Assembly (NCBI RefSeq): GCF_031844705.1
Contig: NZ_CP134609.1
Location: 186,001 to 250,000 of the forward strand
DNA: 64,000 nucleotides
Reading direction: 5' to 3'
Origin: Streptomyces sp. ITFR-16
Lineage (GTDB): Bacteria; Actinomycetota; Actinomycetes; Streptomycetales; Streptomycetaceae
Notes under the pieces: model-generated
The model's database searches: none
Told to the model about the DNA's origin: nothing
The model's input: the letters and a program-made list of their open reading frames with translations, nothing else
Shown here: positions 1-7,541 of the stretch, piece by piece
How the letters are laid out: the number at the start of each line of letters is the position of its first letter
Position numbering within the stretch: position 1 is the first letter of the stretch
Translations under genes and position numbers: made by a program

Positions 1-268
1 CACCGTCGAGGCGGCGATGCGCGCGTTCGACCGGGGCTGGGACCGCTCGGCGGTCCGTTTCACCGTCTGCGGCACGACGGTATTCACGGCCCTCCTTCTC
101 TCCTACCGCTATCTGCCGGTCCGGATGGCCGACCACCCCTGGCTGTTCGGACCGCTGCTCCTGCTGGCCATGGCCTCCGTGATCCACCTCTATCTGCGGA
201 CCACCCGGGAGTGGGAGCCGAAGGCCGTACCGGCGCAGCAGCCCGAACCGCAGCTCATCCAGGCCTGA
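1..268 (+). CDS. PAP2-family membrane phosphatase, C-terminal end only
   Basis: Only the last 89 codons are inside the window; the frame is open from base 2 and no start is visible. The visible part has two membrane segments and the motifs TVEAAMRAFDRGWDR and YRYLPVRMADHPWL. It aligns residue for residue with the C-terminus of the intact PAP2-type protein at 8437-9723, roughly 70% identical with the same ending, so the two are paralogues in direct orientation about 9 kb apart. The catalytic motifs lie upstream of the window. The role is inferred from the paralogue: hydrolysis or transfer of a lipid phosphate at the membrane. Confidence 0.8.
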   Translation, partial: TVEAAMRAFDRGWDRSAVRFTVCGTTVFTALLLSYRYLPVRMADHPWLFGPLLLLAMASVIHLYLRTTREWEPKAVPAQQPEPQLIQA

Positions 269-323
269 GCGGGCCCGGCAGTCGGGGCTCCCGACGCGTA
301 CGGGGCACTGCGCTCCCTCACCC

Positions 324-1103
324 TCACTCCCCGGGGGCGCCCGGCCGGGGGCGGCCGGTGCCGAAGTACGCGCCCGGCGTGACACCGGTCTCGCGCCGGA
401 AGGCCGCGACGAACGCGCTCACCGTCTCGTAACCTGCGGCCCGCGCCACCCGGTTCAGCGGCTCGCCGGCGGCGAGGGCCGGCAGGGACGCGTTGAGACG
501 GACGAGCGTGCGCCACCGGCCGAACGGCATGCCGGTGCCCGCGAGGAACAGCCGGGCCAGCGTGCGTCCGGAGGCGCCGACCCGGTGGCCCCAGGCGGCG
601 AGCGGCAGGGCGCAGGCCGGGTCGTCGAGGAGCGCCCGCGCCACGTCCCGGGCGCGCGGGTCGTCCGGCAGCGGTGTGGCGAGCGTGGTGACGGCCACCG
701 GCTCCAGCAGGTCGAGCAGGAGCGCCTCGCCCCGCTTCCGGCGTCCGGCGTCGAGGCCCGGGTCGTCCAGGAAGAGGATGAGCTCCGCCAGGAGGCGCGG
801 GACCTCGACCGGCTGGGGCCGTGTCCACGGTCCCGGCGCGGCCCGGGGTGTGCCGGAGAGGTAGAGCGAGGTCATCGTGGTGTGACTCGCCGACAGCACC
901 TCGTGCGGCGTGCCGGCCGGGATCCACAGGGCGCGGGTGGTCGGCAGGACCCACGTCCGGGCGTCGACGGCGACGGAGAGCGTGCCGCTGGAGGCCCAGG
1001 CGAGCTGGTGCGTCCGGTGGGTGTGCCGATGGAACCGGGTGCCCGCCGGCATCGGGAACGTACCGATGAGGACGAGCGCGCCGCCGTGTCCGTTTGCCGA
1101 CAT
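324..1103 (-). CDS. AraC-family transcriptional regulator with N-terminal cupin
   Basis: A 259-residue protein. The N-terminal third is a cupin sensor domain (HRHTHRTHQLAWASSGTLSV, then PAGTPHEV), and the C-terminal third (about residues 160-250) carries two helix-turn-helix motifs of the AraC type (GASGRTLARLF and YETVSAFVAAFRRETG). The frame stays open upstream, but the start at 1103 is preferred. It begins the cupin domain, and a TACGCT -10 box sits 8 nt before it, which suggests a leaderless mRNA. It is divergent from the methyltransferase gene at 1159, its likely target. The inducer is unknown. Confidence 0.88.
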   Translation of the reverse strand: MSANGHGGALVLIGTFPMPAGTRFHRHTHRTHQLAWASSGTLSVAVDARTWVLPTTRALWIPAGTPHEVLSASHTTMTSLYLSGTPRAAPGPWTRPQPVEVPRLLAELILFLDDPGLDAGRRKRGEALLLDLLEPVAVTTLATPLPDDPRARDVARALLDDPACALPLAAWGHRVGASGRTLARLFLAGTGMPFGRWRTLVRLNASLPALAAGEPLNRVARAAGYETVSAFVAAFRRETGVTPGAYFGTGRPRPGAPGE

Positions 1104-1111
1104 GAGGTGGA

Positions 1112-1117
1112 AGCGTA
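1112..1117 (-). promoter_or_regulatory. Candidate leaderless -10 box for the AraC gene
   Basis: TACGCT on the minus strand fits the actinobacterial TAnnnT -10 pattern and ends 8 nt before the ATG at 1103. No convincing -35 hexamer is seen. Confidence 0.4.
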
Positions 1118-1145
1118 GGGCCTTTAAGACGATCACGCCGGTCCC

Positions 1146-1151
1146 TAGCGT
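1146..1151 (+). promoter_or_regulatory. Candidate leaderless -10 box for the methyltransferase gene
   Basis: TAGCGT is followed by exactly 7 nt and then the ATG at 1159, the spacing expected when transcription begins at the start codon. No Shine-Dalgarno sequence is present between them. Confidence 0.45.
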
Positions 1152-1158
1152 TGCCGTC

Positions 1159-1740
1159 ATGAACAAAGGACATGCCGAGCTGTGTTCGAGCCCCGAGTGG
1201 GCCGCCCATCTCCAGCACGACGTGCTGCCGGTCGCCGTCGCACGGGCCGATCTGGGGAAACGGATGCTGGAGATCGGTCCCGGGCCCGGGGCGGCGACCG
1301 AGTGGCTGCGCAACGAGGTGGAGCACCTGATGGCCGTGGAGGTCGACGCCGACGCGGCGGCGCTGCTGGCCGGGCGCTATGCCGGGACGAACGTCGAGAT
1401 CGTGCACGGGAGCGGGGCCGCGCTGGACTTCGCCGACGACTCGTTCGACTCGGCGGCCTCGTTCACGATGCTGCACCACGTACCGACGGCAGCGCTCCAG
1501 AACCGGCTGCTGGCGGAGGTTCTGCGGGTCCTGAGGCCGGGCGGTGTCCTCGTCGGGTCCGACAGCCTGCCGAGCCACGCCCTGCACGCGTTCCACCAGG
1601 ACGACGTCTACAACCCGGTGGAGCCCGCCGCGTTCCTCATCCGGCTCCAGACGCTCGGGTATGTCGACATCACGCTCGGCGTGCACCAGGGCCTGACGTT
1701 CTCGGCCCACAAGCCCCTCCCGGAGGAGGAGGGCGCCTGA
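1159..1740 (+). CDS. Class I SAM-dependent methyltransferase
   Basis: A 193-residue protein with a Rossmann methyltransferase fold. SAM-binding motif I is MLEIGPGPGAATEWL (about residues 35-49), the acidic end of strand beta 2 is AVEVDADA, motif II/III is FADDSFDSAASFTMLHHVP, and the post-motif is LRVLRPGGVLVGSD. It is a Methyltransf_11/25-type enzyme; the substrate cannot be told from sequence. The start is the ATG at 1159, where a -10 box sits 7 nt upstream. It is divergent from the AraC regulator and closed by a strong hairpin at 1745-1779. Confidence 0.88.
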   Translation: MNKGHAELCSSPEWAAHLQHDVLPVAVARADLGKRMLEIGPGPGAATEWLRNEVEHLMAVEVDADAAALLAGRYAGTNVEIVHGSGAALDFADDSFDSAASFTMLHHVPTAALQNRLLAEVLRVLRPGGVLVGSDSLPSHALHAFHQDDVYNPVEPAAFLIRLQTLGYVDITLGVHQGLTFSAHKPLPEEEGA

Positions 1741-1744
1741 GGCA

Positions 1745-1779
1745 GCGGCCCCCGGCGGGCAACGGCCGCCGGGGGCCGC
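1745..1779. terminator. Strong hairpin terminator between convergent genes
   Basis: A 12-bp perfect GC stem (GCGGCCCCCGGC at 1745-1756 with its complement at 1768-1779) with an 11-nt loop. It lies 4 nt after the methyltransferase stop and before the end of the oppositely oriented esterase gene, so it may serve both. Confidence 0.7.
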
Positions 1780-1801
1780 CGCCCGCTCCGGCGGCCCCGT
1801 G

Positions 1802-2752
1802 TCATCCGGTGAGGGCCGCCCGCAGGAACTCGCGGATCTCCGTACGCGCGGCCTCGGCCTGCGGGGCCATGCCCGGCATGCTGAGGAACGCGTGCCCCGC
1901 GCCGGGGTGTTCGGCCAGCCGCGCCGGTGTGCCGGCCGACCGCAGCCGCTCGGCGTAGCGGCGGCCCTGGTCGGCCAGCGGGTCATGGGTCGGCACCACG
2001 ACGAGCGCGGGGGCGAGAGAGCCGAGGCTGTCGGCGTACAGCGGCGAGACCGTGCGCGGGTCCGTCCCCGGCGCGACGGCGAGCCGCCCGACGAGTCGCA
2101 GCTGCGGCAGTCCGAGCGTCGGGGTGCGGGCGAACTCGGCGGCCGAGGGGTAGTCGAGCATCGTCCCGGTGACATCGACGGCGGGGTTGACCAGCACCTG
2201 GGCCCGCAGGCGCGGCTCGGTGTCCCTGGCCCGGATCGCGGCCAGGGCACAGATCAGCGCGCCGGCGCTCTCGCCGAACACGGCGGTACGGGCGGGGTGG
2301 ATGCCCCAGGGGCCGGCGTGGCGCACCACGTGGCGCAGCACGTCCCAGCCGTCCTCGGCGGCGGTCGTCATGGGGTGGTCCGGGTCGAGGAGCCGGTGTT
2401 CGACCGAGACGACGACCGCGGGCAGCTGGGCGGCGAGATGGCTGTTGACCCAGTCGGACTGGGCCGCCGTCCCCACGAATCCCCCTCCGTGCACATGGAC
2501 CACGAGCGGCAGGACGCCTCCGCCCTCGGGTTCGGGTGTGGGCCGGTACACCCGGACCGGGAGGTCCCGGCCGGGCAGGGCCAGCGTCTGCCAGGCGATG
2601 GAGGCGCCGGGATCGGGCTCGCCGGTGACGGCGCGGGCCGCGTCGGACGCCCGGAAGCGGTTCTCCGCGTCGCGGTAGGCAATCAGTTCCTCGGTCGTCG
2701 GCGCCGACCAGTCCGGCTCCGGAGGACGCTGTGCTCTCGTGGTCTCGGTCAT
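1802..2752 (-). CDS. Alpha/beta hydrolase, hormone-sensitive-lipase-type esterase
   Basis: A 316-residue cytosolic esterase. The oxyanion-hole motif HGGGF (VVHVHGGGFVG, about residue 90), the nucleophile elbow GESAG (AVFGESAGALI), the acid in PTHDPLADQ and the histidine in GAGHAFLS place it in the HSL/acetyl-esterase family (alpha/beta hydrolase fold-3). It hydrolyses a short-chain ester; the natural substrate is unknown. The frame extends far upstream, but the start at 2752 gives the normal family length and has a purine-rich stretch before it. It is divergent from the TetR gene at 2828, and a long inverted repeat lies between them, so it is probably repressed by that TetR. Confidence 0.88.
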   Translation of the reverse strand: MTETTRAQRPPEPDWSAPTTEELIAYRDAENRFRASDAARAVTGEPDPGASIAWQTLALPGRDLPVRVYRPTPEPEGGGVLPLVVHVHGGGFVGTAAQSDWVNSHLAAQLPAVVVSVEHRLLDPDHPMTTAAEDGWDVLRHVVRHAGPWGIHPARTAVFGESAGALICALAAIRARDTEPRLRAQVLVNPAVDVTGTMLDYPSAAEFARTPTLGLPQLRLVGRLAVAPGTDPRTVSPLYADSLGSLAPALVVVPTHDPLADQGRRYAERLRSAGTPARLAEHPGAGHAFLSMPGMAPQAEAARTEIREFLRAALTG

Positions 2753-2772
2753 GGCTTTCCCTGCCCCTTGAG

Positions 2773-2810
2773 TTTCGCGACTTGAGGTATCGATACCCAA
2801 GGTAGCGAAA
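2773..2810. promoter_or_regulatory. TetR operator: 38-bp inverted repeat between esterase and TetR genes
   Basis: The core GGTATCGATACC (2786-2797) is a perfect 12-bp palindrome. Outer arms TTTCGC (2773-2778) and GCGAAA (2805-2810) are also perfectly complementary around the same centre, with partial matches between. It overlaps the -35 region of the TetR promoter, as expected for autorepression and control of the divergent esterase. Confidence 0.75.
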
Positions 2811-2815
2811 AAGAG

Positions 2816-2821
2816 TAGGGT
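2816..2821 (+). promoter_or_regulatory. Leaderless -10 box for the TetR gene
   Basis: TAGGGT ends 6 nt before the ATG at 2828. The GTG at 2822 would sit directly on the -10 box, so the ATG is the better start. Confidence 0.5.
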
Positions 2822-2827
2822 GTGGCC

Positions 2828-3406
2828 ATGCCATCGACCCCATCCGCCCGTCCGCCCGGCCGGCCGCGCTCCGGCGTCAACGCCGCGGTCTTCGCCGCCA
2901 CGCTGAGCACGGTCCAGGAGCTGGGATACGCGCGCGCCACCGTCGAGCGCATCGCCTCCGCCGCGGGGATCGCCAAGTCGACGGTCTACCGGCGCTGGCC
3001 GACGAAGGGCGCGCTGATCGTGGACTGCCTCCTGGACGCGTTCGGTCCGGCGCCGCTGGAGGAGGGCACCGACCGGGCCGAGCTGCTGTCCTCGGCCATC
3101 CGCTGGATCGCGGCGAAGATCGCCGAGCCGGGGGTGGGGGACGCGTTCGCCGGCGTGTTCAGTGACGCCGTCAGCGACCCGGACCTGCGCGAGATCCTGT
3201 CGACACGGTTTCAGGACCCCTACCGGCTCGCGCTCCAGGAGGCGCTCGGCGAGCCCGAGCACCGGGTCCTGTTCTTCATCGACGTCGTGGTCGGCGTGCT
3301 GCTCCACCGGATGGGCATGACCGGCGAGCCGATGGCCGAAGCGGACGTCACCGCGCTGATCGAGATGGTTGTGCCGCAGTTCACGAAGGGCGCCGGCCCG
3401 GCGTAG
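2828..3406 (+). CDS. TetR/AcrR-family transcriptional repressor
   Basis: A 192-residue protein with the typical TetR helix-turn-helix near residues 25-60 (ATVERIASAAGIAKSTVYRRWPTKGALI) followed by an all-helical ligand domain resembling TetR_C_11/16. Start 2828 is chosen over the GTG at 2822 because a -10 box ends at 2821. It is divergent from the HSL-type esterase, with a 38-bp inverted repeat between the two, so it probably represses itself and the esterase. The ligand is unknown; an ester or its hydrolysis product is a reasonable guess. Confidence 0.88.
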   Translation: MPSTPSARPPGRPRSGVNAAVFAATLSTVQELGYARATVERIASAAGIAKSTVYRRWPTKGALIVDCLLDAFGPAPLEEGTDRAELLSSAIRWIAAKIAEPGVGDAFAGVFSDAVSDPDLREILSTRFQDPYRLALQEALGEPEHRVLFFIDVVVGVLLHRMGMTGEPMAEADVTALIEMVVPQFTKGAGPA

Positions 3407-3430
3407 CGGCGCAGCCCCCTCGGCGCCGGC

Positions 3431-4459
3431 TCAGCGCCTCGCGTAGCGGATGGCGTCGAGCCCGGACAGGAAGCCGTCGGCGTCGAACACCTCCCCGGCG
3501 GCCCGCATCCCGGTGGCCACGCCGTTCGGCGCGGTCCTGCCGTCCAGGATCCGCGCGACCGCCTCCGCGACCAGGGGTGCGGTCACGGCGTAGATGTCGC
3601 GGCCGCTCGCCGATGCGGCCCGCTCCTCCTCGCCCCTGCGGACGACCACGTCGACGACGAAGGTCTGCGCTGAGCGGCCGTCCCGCGATACCGCGACGGG
3701 CGGCGGGGTGTCGGCGGCGCCCAGGTCGGACAGCGGGGCCTCGTTCATGAAGGTGCGGATCCGGGGGGTCTTCAGGTGCTGCGAGAGGGTGATGTGGTCG
3801 GCCGTCGCCATGCCGTGGACCGGCCGCGTCCCGAGACCGGGGAAGTCCCAGTCCACCGGGTCCGCCCGGCCGCCGCCGGCCGGGACGAGCCGTCCGCCGG
3901 TGAACGTCACCCGCTTTCCGGCGCTGCGCACGCCCGCCTTGCGGGTGCCCTCCGTCGGGTGCCAGCTGCTCAGCGCGAAGGCGATCGCGATGTCGTCGGC
4001 CGCCGCCCAGTCGCCCATGGCGGCGGTGGCCAGCAGGTCCGGGAGCCCGCCGAAGAACCCGAGAGCGGGCAGGAACAGCCGCCCGGAGCCGGCCAGCCGG
4101 TCGCGGTACGTCTCGAACGTCTGCCGCGTGACGGGCTGTTCGCCCGTGATGTCGATGTAGTGGATGCCCGCCCGCAGCGCCGCCGCGATCACCGGCCCGG
4201 TCGTGTCGCCGAAGGGCCCCGCGCTGTTGACGACCACGGAGGCACCCTTCAGCAGCACGTCGAGCGAGGCGGGGTCGTCGACGGAGACGACCTGGGTGCG
4301 GGCGTGCGGGTGCGCGTCGGCCAGGGCGCGCATCTTCTCGGGGTCGCGGCCTCCGAGCGCGAGGGCGAAGCCGCGCCGGTGCAGCTCGTCGATGATGAAG
4401 CGGGCGGTGTGCCCGTACGAGCCGAAGACCGCAGCGGTGTGCGGTGCGTTGGTGTTCAT
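3431..4459 (-). CDS. Saccharopine-dehydrogenase-like NAD(P)-binding oxidoreductase
   Basis: A 342-residue protein. It begins with a Rossmann dinucleotide-binding motif (AAVFGSYGHTARFIIDEL, residues 8-25) and continues with the HYIDITGEQPVTRQTFE segment typical of the saccharopine dehydrogenase/trans-acting enoyl reductase superfamily (Sacchrp_dh_NADP). The substrate is unknown; actinobacterial members are often annotated as membrane or enoyl reductases without direct proof. The start at 4459 is chosen because residues before it are not conserved. It is divergent from the GlxA-type regulator at 4530, with a palindrome between them. Confidence 0.82.
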   Translation of the reverse strand: MNTNAPHTAAVFGSYGHTARFIIDELHRRGFALALGGRDPEKMRALADAHPHARTQVVSVDDPASLDVLLKGASVVVNSAGPFGDTTGPVIAAALRAGIHYIDITGEQPVTRQTFETYRDRLAGSGRLFLPALGFFGGLPDLLATAAMGDWAAADDIAIAFALSSWHPTEGTRKAGVRSAGKRVTFTGGRLVPAGGGRADPVDWDFPGLGTRPVHGMATADHITLSQHLKTPRIRTFMNEAPLSDLGAADTPPPVAVSRDGRSAQTFVVDVVVRRGEEERAASASGRDIYAVTAPLVAEAVARILDGRTAPNGVATGMRAAGEVFDADGFLSGLDAIRYARR

Positions 4460-4472
4460 GCCTTGATTCTTC

Positions 4473-4486
4473 GCGGTGCGCACCGC
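4473..4486. promoter_or_regulatory. 14-bp palindrome between GlxA-type regulator and oxidoreductase
   Basis: GCGGTGCGCACCGC is a perfect palindrome in the 70-bp divergent promoter region and a likely binding site for the regulator encoded at 4530. Confidence 0.45.
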
Positions 4487-4516
4487 CGCCACGAGTGTCC
4501 CTGCCGACGGCATGCG

Positions 4517-4522
4517 TACACT
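4517..4522 (+). promoter_or_regulatory. Leaderless -10 box for the GlxA-type regulator
   Basis: TACACT is followed by 7 nt and the ATG at 4530. This supports 4530 over the in-frame ATG at 4512, which would lie upstream of the -10 box. Confidence 0.5.
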
Positions 4523-4529
4523 TTCGGAC

Positions 4530-5480
4530 ATGACTCTGGTGGCGATGCCGGTGTACGAGGGGGCGATGCTCTTCGAGGCGAGCATCGCGGGCGAGGTCTT
4601 CGGCACGGACCGGTCGGGGTTCGCCGGCCCCTGGTACGACTTCGCCGTGTGCGGGCCGCGCGGGGTGCGGCTCGGCGGCTGGCTGACGGTCGACACCTCG
4701 CACGGGCTCGACGTCCTGGCCCGCGCCGGCACGGTGATCGTCCCGTCCTGCGAGGACATCGAGGCGGACCCGCCCGCCGAGCTGCTGGACGCCCTGCGCG
4801 AGGCGCACGGGCGGGGCGCGCGCATCGCGTCGCTGTGCACCGGGGCGTTCGTCCTCGCCGCCGCAGGGCTCCTGGACGGCCGGCGCGCCACCACGCACTG
4901 GGCGCACGCCGACCGGCTCGCCGCACGCTACCCGCGGGTGCACGTCGACGCGGACGTCCTCTACACCGACGACGACCGGATCCTGACCGCCGCCGGGAAG
5001 GCCGCCGCCCTCGACCTGTGCCTCCATCTGGTGCGCCTCGACCACGGCACCGCCGTGGCCAACGCGCTGGCCCGCACGCTGGTGGTGCCGCCCCACCGGG
5101 CCGGCGGCCAGGCTCAGTTCATCGCGGCGCCCGTGCCGCGGCAGGGCGGTGACGGGATCGCCGACCTCCAGCAGTGGGCGCTCGACCGGCTGCACGAGCC
5201 GCTGACCGTGCAGGACCTCGCCGACCGGGCCGGGATGAGCACCCGCAACCTGACCCGGCACTTCCACCGGAGCGCGGGCCTGACCCCGCTGCGCTGGCTG
5301 CACACCCAGCGCATCCGGCGGGCCCAGGAACTCCTGGAGACCACCGACACCGCCGTCGAACGCATCGCCGCGCGCACCGGCATGGGGACCGCGACGACCC
5401 TGCGCCGCCACTTCAGCCGGGCGGTCGGCGTACCGCCGGACACCTACCGGCGCACGTTCCGGGGCGGCACCGAGTCCTAG
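4530..5480 (+). CDS. GlxA-family AraC regulator (DJ-1/PfpI + AraC HTH)
   Basis: A 316-residue regulator. The N-terminal half is a DJ-1/PfpI-like class I glutamine-amidotransferase fold (MTLVAMPVYEGAMLFEAS, then RIASLCTGAFVLAAAGLLDGRRATTHW with the nucleophile-elbow cysteine). The C-terminal half carries two AraC helix-turn-helix motifs (LADRAGMSTRNLTRHFHR and AARTGMGTATTLRRHFSR). In this family the amidotransferase domain is thought to sense a ligand and not to catalyse. It is divergent from the oxidoreductase at 3431-4459, its likely target. Confidence 0.88.
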   Translation: MTLVAMPVYEGAMLFEASIAGEVFGTDRSGFAGPWYDFAVCGPRGVRLGGWLTVDTSHGLDVLARAGTVIVPSCEDIEADPPAELLDALREAHGRGARIASLCTGAFVLAAAGLLDGRRATTHWAHADRLAARYPRVHVDADVLYTDDDRILTAAGKAAALDLCLHLVRLDHGTAVANALARTLVVPPHRAGGQAQFIAAPVPRQGGDGIADLQQWALDRLHEPLTVQDLADRAGMSTRNLTRHFHRSAGLTPLRWLHTQRIRRAQELLETTDTAVERIAARTGMGTATTLRRHFSRAVGVPPDTYRRTFRGGTES

Positions 5481-5525
5481 CCACAGGCACCCGCCGTACG
5501 GCCGCTTCCCCGCGCCCCGGATTTA

Positions 5526-5556
5526 TACAGTCCAAACTGTACAACTGAGGCTGTAC
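5526..5556. promoter_or_regulatory. MarR operator region: two inverted repeats
   Basis: TACAGT-CCAA-ACTGTA (5526-5541) is a perfect 6-4-6 inverted repeat, overlapped by GTACA-N8-TGTAC (5539-5556). Both lie directly upstream of the -10 box of the MarR gene, so binding would block the promoter of the whole MarR-MFS unit. The block is markedly AT-rich for this genome. Confidence 0.65.
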
Positions 5557-5560
5557 GTTC

Positions 5561-5566
5561 TAGTGT
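5561..5566 (+). promoter_or_regulatory. Leaderless -10 box for the MarR-MFS operon
   Basis: TAGTGT, then 7 nt, then the ATG at 5574. The spacing selects 5574 over the in-frame GTG at 5565. Confidence 0.5.
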
Positions 5567-5573
5567 GGGATAC

Positions 5574-6020
5574 ATGAATGAGAGCCCCCACCTGTCCCCC
5601 TCCGCCGTACAGGCCTCGCGAGAGGTCCGTACGGTCATCGGCCGCCTGCGGCGCCGCATCCTGAACGCCGCCGAGGCCGAGGACATCACCTTCGGACAGG
5701 AGTCCGTCCTGACCCGGCTGTCCGGCAGTCAGGGCGTCACGGCCAGCGACCTCGCCGCGGCCGAGGGGGTGCGCCATCAGTCGATGACCGCGACGGTCGC
5801 CTCGCTCGCCGCCCTCGGGCTGGTGGAGCGGCACCCCGACCCGGACGACGGGCGGCGGCTGCTGATCGCGCTGACCCCGGAGGGGCACCGGCGGGTGGAG
5901 GAGGGCCGGCAGGCACGGCAGGAGTGGCTCGCGGGCGAGCTGCAGAACCGGTGCACGGAAGAGGAGCGGCAGGCCGTGCTCGCCGCCATGACGGTGCTGG
6001 AGCGGCTCACCCATGGCTGA
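5574..6020 (+). CDS. MarR-family transcriptional regulator
   Basis: A 148-residue winged-helix regulator. The recognition region (VTASDLAAAEGVRHQSMTATVASLAALGLVERH) and the wing (PDDGRRLLIALTPEG) are classic MarR features. The start codon is fixed by the -10 box 7 nt upstream. Its 3' end overlaps the start of the MFS gene by 8 bp, so the two are translationally coupled. The arrangement (MarR repressor, DHA2 exporter, small hydrolase) suggests a drug- or phenolic-inducible efflux and detoxification operon controlled by the inverted repeats at 5526-5556. Confidence 0.9.
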   Translation: MNESPHLSPSAVQASREVRTVIGRLRRRILNAAEAEDITFGQESVLTRLSGSQGVTASDLAAAEGVRHQSMTATVASLAALGLVERHPDPDDGRRLLIALTPEGHRRVEEGRQARQEWLAGELQNRCTEEERQAVLAAMTVLERLTHG

Positions 6021-7479
6021 CCGGAAGACGGACGGGCGGGGCGCCGCGGCGACGGCGGGCTTCGACCGGCGGCTGCTGCCGCCGATGATGCTGGGTTCGG
6101 TCCTGAACCCGATCAACTCGACGATCATCGCCGTGACCCTCATACCCATCGGCAACGCGCTGGGCGCACCGCCCTCGCAGACGGCCTGGCTGGTCTCGGC
6201 CCTCTATCTGGCCACCGCGCTCGGACAGCCCGTGGTGGGCCGGCTCATCGACATATTCGGGCCGCGCAGGCTCTTCCTCCTCAGCACGAGCCTGGTCGGG
6301 GTCGCCGGTGTCATCGGCACCCTGGCACCGAATCTGGGCGTGCTGATCGGCTCGCGGGTGCTGCTCGGGTTCGGCACGTGCGCCGGGTATCCGGCGGCGA
6401 TGGCCCTGGTGCGCAGCGAGGCGAAGCGCACGGGGCGGGACAGCCCCGCCGGCGTGCTGACGGCCCTGGCCGTCGCCAATCAGACCATCGCCGTCATCGG
6501 GCCCCTGCTGGGAGGGCTGCTGATCGCCGCGGGCGGATGGCGGGCGACCTTCGCGCTGAATGTGCCACTGGCCGTCGTGGCCGTCCTGCTGGGTATGCTC
6601 CGGCTCCCCAAGGAGGCCGGTACGGGCGAGTCCCCGCAGCGCGGACGTCTCACCGCCCAGCTCGACCTCCCGGGTATGGCCCTGTTCGCCGCGATGCTCG
6701 TCTCACTGCTGCTGTTCCTGATGAATCTGCATCTGCGCGACTGGTACCTCCTGGCGATCGCCGCCGCCGCGAGCGCCGCGTTCGTCGTACGGGAGCTGCG
6801 GGCACCCGTCCCCTTCATCGACCTGCGGGTGCTCGGCGGCAACACTCCCCTGCTGGTCACCTACGGGCGCGCCCTGGTCGCGTACGTCGTCGCCTACTCC
6901 TTCCTCTACGGGTTCAGCCAGTGGACCGAGGAGGGGTTCGGGCTCTCCCCCTTCCACGCCGGGCTCGTGCAGATCCCCATGTTCCTGGTGGCCATCGGGG
7001 TCTCCGTCGTCACCGGGCGGCGGGCCGGGGTGCGCGGCAAGCTGGTCGTCGGCGCGCTCGGGCAGATCGCGGCCTGCCTGGTGATGCTCATGCTCACCGG
7101 GGCCAGCCCCGTGTGGATGCTGGTGCTGGTCGCCCTGATCTTCGGGATCCCGCAGGGCCTGAACAACCTGGCCCTGCAGAACTCCGTGTACTTCCAGACC
7201 GATCCCGAGCGCACCGCTTCCTCGGCCGGCCTGCTGCGGACGTTCGCCTACGTCGGTTCGATGGTCGCCTCCTCCACGACGGCCGCCTCCTTCGGGCAGC
7301 GCGCGGACACCGGCGGTATGCATCATCTCGCGTGGATCATGCTCGGCGCGGGCGTGCTCTACCTCCTTCTGAACGTCTTCGACCGCACGCTCGGCCGCGT
7401 GACGGACGACAGCGCCGCCACGGACACGGAATCGGACGCGGACGCGGACACCGGGTCGGACACTCCCCGAGCGCGCTGA
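6013..7479 (+). CDS. MFS multidrug transporter, DHA2 (EmrB/QacA-like)
   Basis: A 488-residue inner-membrane protein with about 14 hydrophobic segments. The N-terminal region (LNPINSTIIAVTLIPIGNAL) and the following WLVSALYLATALGQPVVGRLIDIFGPRR correspond to MFS motif A and flanking helices of the DHA2 proton-coupled exporters. The C-terminal tail is an acidic repeat of Asp, Thr, Glu and Ser (about residues 463-485), likely disordered. It overlaps the MarR gene by 8 bp and is followed after 62 bp by a small hydrolase gene. Efflux of the compound sensed by the MarR protein is the likely role. Confidence 0.9.
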   Translation: MADRKTDGRGAAATAGFDRRLLPPMMLGSVLNPINSTIIAVTLIPIGNALGAPPSQTAWLVSALYLATALGQPVVGRLIDIFGPRRLFLLSTSLVGVAGVIGTLAPNLGVLIGSRVLLGFGTCAGYPAAMALVRSEAKRTGRDSPAGVLTALAVANQTIAVIGPLLGGLLIAAGGWRATFALNVPLAVVAVLLGMLRLPKEAGTGESPQRGRLTAQLDLPGMALFAAMLVSLLLFLMNLHLRDWYLLAIAAAASAAFVVRELRAPVPFIDLRVLGGNTPLLVTYGRALVAYVVAYSFLYGFSQWTEEGFGLSPFHAGLVQIPMFLVAIGVSVVTGRRAGVRGKLVVGALGQIAACLVMLMLTGASPVWMLVLVALIFGIPQGLNNLALQNSVYFQTDPERTASSAGLLRTFAYVGSMVASSTTAASFGQRADTGGMHHLAWIMLGAGVLYLLLNVFDRTLGRVTDDSAATDTESDADADTGSDTPRAR

Positions 7480-7541
7480 GCCACCAGGACATCCCCCGAA
7501 ACCGCCCCACCCCGGCACACCTCGAACGGAAGACGCACACC

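Noticed and set aside
190..2250. Long minus-strand open frame of 686 codons
   Set aside because: It crosses the AraC, methyltransferase and esterase genes in another frame, is Arg/Pro/Gly rich and has no domain; typical shadow of GC-rich coding DNA.
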